Shown here: in pieces, positions 13,069-17,471 of the stretch
Layout of the letters: every line of letters begins with the position of its first letter
Numbering within the stretch: position 1 is the first letter of the stretch
DNA from: an uncultured Sphingobacteriales bacterium
Lineage (GTDB): Bacteria; Bacteroidota; Bacteroidia; Chitinophagales; Chitinophagaceae
Assembly: GCA_946887085.1 (NCBI GenBank)
Contig: CAMPKG010000021.1
Span: 1 to 17,471, forward strand
Direction of reading: 5' to 3'
DNA: 17,471 nt
The notes under the pieces: generated by a model
Database searches by the model: none
Seen by the model: only the letters and a program-made list of their open reading frames with translations
Told to the model about the DNA's origin: nothing
Program-made: the position numbers and the translations under genes

Positions 13069-16000
13069 CTATTCTTCCTCGTCGAACTGGAGTACATCGC
13101 GGTTTGCCATCAGCAGTTCGAACTCTTCTTTAGAGCCCACTACCATGTCATCGAACTCACGCATACCGGTACCGGCAGGTATCAGGTTACCAGTGATAAC
13201 GTTCTCCTTCAGACCCATCAGGTCGTCAGACTTACCGTTGATCGCTGCCTGAGACAGCACTTTAGTAGTTTCCTGGAACGATGCAGCCGATATCCAGCTG
13301 TGCGTACCCAGCGATGCTTTTGTGATACCCAGCAGCAACGGAGCTGAAGTTGCAGGGTTCGCATCACGGTATTCTACCAGCTTTTTATCAGAGCGACGCA
13401 GCAGGCTGTTCTCCTCGCGGATCTCGCGGAGGGTAACGATCTGGCCGGCGTGCAGCTTATCAGATTCGCCACCTTCGGTAATTACTTTCTTGTCGAAGAT
13501 CCAGTCATTCTCCACCATAAAGTCGAATTTATCAACCGTATCTTCTTCAAGGAACTTGGTATCTCCCGGATCGATGATCGTTACTTTACGCATCATCTGG
13601 CGAACAATCACTTCAATGTGTTTATCGTTGATCTTCACACCCTGTAGGCGGTAAACCTCCTGGATCTCGTTCACCAGGTATTCCTGTACAGCGAAGGGTC
13701 CTTTGATCGCCAGGATGTCGCCCGGCGTTGTAGCACCATCAGAAAGAGAAGTGCCGGCTTTCACGAAGTCACCGTCCTGAACCATGATGTGGCGGGTAAG
13801 AGGTACAAGGTACTTCTTCACCAGTCCTTCACGCGATTCTACGATGATCTCGCGGTTACCACGCTTGATGTTACCGAAGGCAACAACACCATCAATTTCC
13901 GCAACGATAGCAGGATTGCTCGGGTTACGCGCTTCAAACAGCTCAGTTACCCTTGGCAGACCACCCGTGATATCCCGGCTACGGCCCATGATACGTGGTA
14001 TCTTCACGATAACCTGGCCGTTGTACACCGCATCGCCTGCGCCCACAATGATGTGTGAACCAACCGGCAGGTTGTACATTTTTTCTTCTTTACCTTCAAC
14101 GATGATACCCGGTATCTTGGTCTTATCTTTTGTTTCGATTACCACTTTCTCGCGGTGGCCTGTTTGTTCATCAGCCTCTTCGCGATAAGTAACACCTTCG
14201 ATTACGTTGTCCAGTTTGATCTTACCGTTCACCTCTGATACGATAACGGCGTTGAACGGATCCCATGTACAGATAACCGTACCTTTTGTGATCTTCTGGC
14301 CGTTCTTCACTTTCAGGTGAGAACCGTAAGGAATGTTGTTTGTTATTAACAGGCGGTCGTTAGCTACGTCAACGATACGTACCTCACCGGTACGGCCGAT
14401 AACCACGATAACATCTTCGCCTTCTTCGTCTTTATAAGTTGTAGTACGCAGGCCATCAAACTGGATGGTTCCGTCGAACTTAGCGATCAATTGAGATTCG
14501 ATAGCTGAAGAACCGGCCACACCACCCACGTGGAAGGTACGAAGTGTAAGCTGTGTACCAGGCTCACCGATAGACTGGGCAGCGATGATACCTACAGCAT
14601 CACCCTTCTGCGTCATGTAACCGGTAGCAAGGTTCTTACCGTAGCACTTAGCACATACACCACGACGAGCCTCGCAGGTCAGCACCGAACGTATCTCTAC
14701 GGTTTCGATACCGCTCTCCTCGATGCGTTGAGCAACTTCCTCGGTGATCTCAGTACCTGCGTGAACCAGCAGATCGTCAGAGATCGGATCATATACATCA
14801 TGCAAAGATGTACGGCCGAGGATACGGTCATATAGTGGCTCTACTATTTCTTCGTTGTCTTTCAGCGCAGATGTTGCGATACCGCGCAGTGTTCCACAAT
14901 CTTCGTCGTTGATGACAACGTCTTGAGCGACGTCAACCAGGCGGCGTGTCAGGTAACCGGCATCCGCTGTTTTAAGGGCGGTATCCGCAAGACCTTTACG
15001 CGCACCGTGCGTAGAGATGAAGTATTCCAATACGCTCAGGCCTACTTTGAAGTTTGACAGGATCGGGTTCTCGATGATCTCGGAACCGCTTGAACCACTA
15101 CGACGTGGTTTCGCCATCAGACCCCTCAGACCGGCAAGCTGTTTAACCTGCTGCTTAGATCCACGGGCACCTGAGTCAAGCATCATGTATACTGAGTTGA
15201 AGCCTTGCTTGTCGGCAGCCATCTCACGTATCAGGGTTTCCGTTACACGGGTATCAACGCGCGACCAGATATCGATGATCTGGTTGTATCGCTCGTTGTT
15301 CGTGATCAGGCCCATATTGTAGTTGTCCCAAACTTCGTCAACCTCTACCTGTGCGTTTTCTATCAGCTGTTCTTTTACTTCAGGTACTGTAAGATCCTTT
15401 ACGTTGAACGACAAACCACCGCGGAAGGCCGTACGGAAACCTAAGGTCTTGATATCATCAAGGAACTGTACTGTTTTAGGAATGGTTGTATTCTTCAGGA
15501 TGTCACCGATGATCTCACGCAGTGATTTCTTCGTCAACAGCGCGTTCACATAACCGTTCTCTTTTGGTACGAACTGGTTGAAAATAACACGGCCTACAGT
15601 TGTTTCTGTCAGCTCTTTCTTTATCTGGCCGTCTTTACGCACATCAACTTTTACCTTGATCCACGCGTGCAGCTCAACACGGCCTTCGTTATGCGCGATC
15701 AACACCTCTTCAGGGCTGTAGAAAGTCATACCTTCACCTTTCACCACATCATCGCCCATTGTTTTCTTACCCTTGGAGATGTAGTACAAACCAAGAACCA
15801 TGTCCTGTGAAGGCAGGGTGATCGGCGTACCATTCTGCGGGTTGAGGATGTTGTGTGAAGCCAGCATCAACAACTGTGCTTCCAGTATAGCAGCATGGCT
15901 CAGCGGCACGTGAACGGCCATCTGGTCACCATCAAAGTCGGCGTTGAACGCAGAACATACCAGCGGGTGCAGCTGTATGGCTTTACCTTCGATCAGCTTA

Positions 16001-17388
16001 GGCTGGAAGGCTTGGATTGACAAACGGTGAAGCGTTGGGGCACGGTTGAGGAGGATCGGGTGTCCTTTGAGTACGTTCTCCAGGATATCCCAAACCACTG
16101 ATTCTTTACGCTCAACAAGTTTCTTCGCGCTTTTTACTGTTTTAACGATACCCCTCTCGATCAGCTTACGGATGATGAACGGCTTGAACAGTTCAGCAGC
16201 CATATCTTTCGGAAGACCGCACTCATGCAGCTTCATTTCAGGGCCTACCACGATAACCGAACGACCAGAGTAGTCAACACGTTTACCAAGAAGGTTTTGA
16301 CGGAAACGGCCTTGCTTCCCTTTCAGCACATCTGAAAGCGATTTCAGGGCACGGCCACCTTCTGCTTTTACTGCGTTAGACTTACGGCTGTTATCGAACA
16401 GTGAGTCAACAGCTTCCTGCAGCATGCGTTTTTCGTTACGCAGGATCACTTCAGGAGCTTTGATCTCTATAAGACGTTTCAGACGATTGTTACGGATGAT
16501 AACGCGACGGTAAAGGTCATTCAGGTCAGAAGACGCGAAACGGCCACCATCCAGGGGAACGAGCGGACGCAGTTCCGGTGGTATAACCGGTATGTACTGC
16601 ATCACCGTCCACTCAAGGCGGTTCTCAACACGTGTATTCGCATCGCGGAAAGCTTCTACAACGCTCAGGCGTTTCAGGGCTTCCTGCTTACGCTGCTGGG
16701 AAGTTTCGTTGGCAGCTGCGTTACGCAGATCGTAAGATAACTGGTCGAGGTCAATACGGCTCAGCAGAGCGTGCACAGCCTCAGCACCCATCTTGGCGAT
16801 GAACTTGTTTGGATCATCGTCGGGCAGGTATTGGTTCTCCTTCGACAGCGCATCCAATATTTCCAGGTACTCGTCTTCAGTCAGCAGTTGCTGGTGTGTA
16901 TCTTCAGAATCTTTCAGGTTCAGTTTCTGGCGGATCATTTCATCAGCCTCACCTGCCTGTACTACTACGTAACGCTCGTAGTAAACGATACCCTCGAGCT
17001 TCTTAGAGCTAACACCCAGCAGGTAGCCTATCTTGTTCGGCAGGCTCTTGAAATACCAGATGTGAACGATAGGCACCACCAGCTTGATGTGACCCATACG
17101 CTCGCGGCGCACTTTCTTTTCAGTTACTTCTACGCCGCAACGGTCGCAGACGATACCCTTATAACGAATACGTTTGTACTTACCGCAATAACATTCGTAA
17201 TCCTTTACAGGGCCGAATATTTTTTCGCAGAACAAACCATCACGCTCGGGTTTGTACGTACGATAGTTGATAGTCTCAGGTTTCAACACTTCACCATAAG
17301 ACCTGTCGAGGATTGTGTCAGGAGAAGCGAGGCTAATAGTGATCTTATTAAAACCTGCTTTGGGACGGTTATCCTTCTTTATTGCCAT
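13069..17388 (-). CDS. rpoC: RNA polymerase subunit beta'
   Basis: This is the largest core RNA polymerase subunit, with the catalytic magnesium site. The full 1439-residue protein is close to the usual Bacteroidota length. The first zinc site is C66, C68, C81 and C84 (CYCGK, CDRC). The clamp and lid/rudder region includes [17 protein letters not shown]. The catalytic NADFDGDQM is at 482-490 with D484, D486 and D488. The second zinc site is C831, C905, C912 and C915. The bridge helix lies near 785-815, and the trigger loop starts at about 929 ([18 protein letters not shown]). The C-terminus ends in acidic DEEE. The ATG at 17386-17388 gives the standard MAIKK start. rpoB is expected upstream, outside the window. 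Confidence 0.99.
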   Translation of the reverse strand: MAIKKDNRPKAGFNKITISLASPDTILDRSYGEVLKPETINYRTYKPERDGLFCEKIFGPVKDYECYCGKYKRIRYKGIVCDRCGVEVTEKKVRRERMGHIKLVVPIVHIWYFKSLPNKIGYLLGVSSKKLEGIVYYERYVVVQAGEADEMIRQKLNLKDSEDTHQQLLTEDEYLEILDALSKENQYLPDDDPNKFIAKMGAEAVHALLSRIDLDQLSYDLRNAAANETSQQRKQEALKRLSVVEAFRDANTRVENRLEWTVMQYIPVIPPELRPLVPLDGGRFASSDLNDLYRRVIIRNNRLKRLIEIKAPEVILRNEKRMLQEAVDSLFDNSRKSNAVKAEGGRALKSLSDVLKGKQGRFRQNLLGKRVDYSGRSVIVVGPEMKLHECGLPKDMAAELFKPFIIRKLIERGIVKTVKSAKKLVERKESVVWDILENVLKGHPILLNRAPTLHRLSIQAFQPKLIEGKAIQLHPLVCSAFNADFDGDQMAVHVPLSHAAILEAQLLMLASHNILNPQNGTPITLPSQDMVLGLYYISKGKKTMGDDVVKGEGMTFYSPEEVLIAHNEGRVELHAWIKVKVDVRKDGQIKKELTETTVGRVIFNQFVPKENGYVNALLTKKSLREIIGDILKNTTIPKTVQFLDDIKTLGFRTAFRGGLSFNVKDLTVPEVKEQLIENAQVEVDEVWDNYNMGLITNNERYNQIIDIWSRVDTRVTETLIREMAADKQGFNSVYMMLDSGARGSKQQVKQLAGLRGLMAKPRRSGSSGSEIIENPILSNFKVGLSVLEYFISTHGARKGLADTALKTADAGYLTRRLVDVAQDVVINDEDCGTLRGIATSALKDNEEIVEPLYDRILGRTSLHDVYDPISDDLLVHAGTEITEEVAQRIEESGIETVEIRSVLTCEARRGVCAKCYGKNLATGYMTQKGDAVGIIAAQSIGEPGTQLTLRTFHVGGVAGSSAIESQLIAKFDGTIQFDGLRTTTYKDEEGEDVIVVIGRTGEVRIVDVANDRLLITNNIPYGSHLKVKNGQKITKGTVICTWDPFNAVIVSEVNGKIKLDNVIEGVTYREEADEQTGHREKVVIETKDKTKIPGIIVEGKEEKMYNLPVGSHIIVGAGDAVYNGQVIVKIPRIMGRSRDITGGLPRVTELFEARNPSNPAIVAEIDGVVAFGNIKRGNREIIVESREGLVKKYLVPLTRHIMVQDGDFVKAGTSLSDGATTPGDILAIKGPFAVQEYLVNEIQEVYRLQGVKINDKHIEVIVRQMMRKVTIIDPGDTKFLEEDTVDKFDFMVENDWIFDKKVITEGGESDKLHAGQIVTLREIREENSLLRRSDKKLVEYRDANPATSAPLLLGITKASLGTHSWISAASFQETTKVLSQAAINGKSDDLMGLKENVITGNLIPAGTGMREFDDMVVGSKEEFELLMANRDVLQFDEEE

Positions 17389-17471
17389 TTTAAAGAAATG
17401 TTTTAGTTTTTGTTGTGGACAATTGTCCGTTTTATCTTCTCATTCCGGGCGAGAGATCTCCTGAACCTTAA
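17389..17471. other. Spacer upstream of rpoC, with a 12-bp palindrome
   Basis: These last 83 bases lie before rpoC, probably the rpoB-rpoC spacer, although no RpoB C-terminus can be recognised. GGACAATTGTCC (17417-17428) is a perfect palindrome 29 bases before the rpoC ATG. No Shine-Dalgarno or TAnnTTTG box was found. The palindrome may be an accident or a small regulatory site. Confidence 0.35.

Noticed and set aside
16771..17406. 211-codon plus-strand frame
   Set aside because: Antisense to the 5' part of rpoC; long antisense frames are common opposite conserved genes.
17403..17471. Open minus-strand frame at the right edge as the end of rpoB
   Set aside because: The readable residues ([12 protein letters not shown]) do not resemble an RpoB C-terminus, so no rpoB fragment is claimed.
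1..17471. CRISPR arrays, tRNA or rRNA genes, phage or defence genes
   Set aside because: No regularly spaced repeats beyond the single pair at 7779-7828, no cloverleaf or rRNA-like sequence, and no nuclease, transposase or integrase frames were seen.

Overview
The window looks like chromosomal DNA from the phylum Bacteroidota, most likely a Chitinophagaceae-type genome. The evidence is a FabZ-like tail ending directly in lpxA (the LpxC-FabZ fusion arrangement of this phylum), several -7 boxes fitting the Bacteroidota consensus TAnnTTTG, the near absence of Shine-Dalgarno sequences, a MqnA-type (futalosine) menaquinone gene, and a 1439-residue RpoC. No tRNA, rRNA, CRISPR array, intact mobile element or phage gene was seen.

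Layout. 1-1577 (+) is the end of a lipid A operon: the 3' end of lpxC/fabZ, lpxA, and a small ABC ATPase, all overlapping. 1629-2843 (+) is an MFS transporter. It converges on a minus-strand block, 6078 to 2840, read in the order mqnA (menaquinone), HMG-CoA lyase-like, panB (pantothenate/CoA), yggS (PLP homeostasis). rnhA (+, 6077-6553) diverges from mqnA with overlapping start codons and then converges on a minus-strand cation diffusion facilitator gene (CDF, 6550-7527). Next is an AT-rich gap (7528-7890). It holds a near-perfect promoter, an 18-bp direct repeat pair spaced 32 bp, and a possible 47-codon ORF. Beyond it, all minus strand, are a small four-helix membrane protein translationally coupled to a large exported penicillin-acylase-family hydrolase (8238-10619), a hairpin terminator, and an exported lytic transglycosylase (10724-11695). 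Divergent from these are an exported msrB (11947-12456) and an unrecognised lipoprotein (12526-13014). A 12-bp-stem bidirectional terminator separates the lipoprotein from rpoC (13069-17388, minus), which begins just inside the right edge.

Most genes are housekeeping or envelope functions and are intact. I do not see a clear new multi-gene system. The parts most worth a second look are the gap upstream of the CDF gene, the acylase/membrane-protein pair, the ABC ATPase in the lipid A operon that lacks its H-loop histidine and Q-loop glutamine, and the very compact gene junctions (two identical TTAG stop overlaps and one CATG start overlap).
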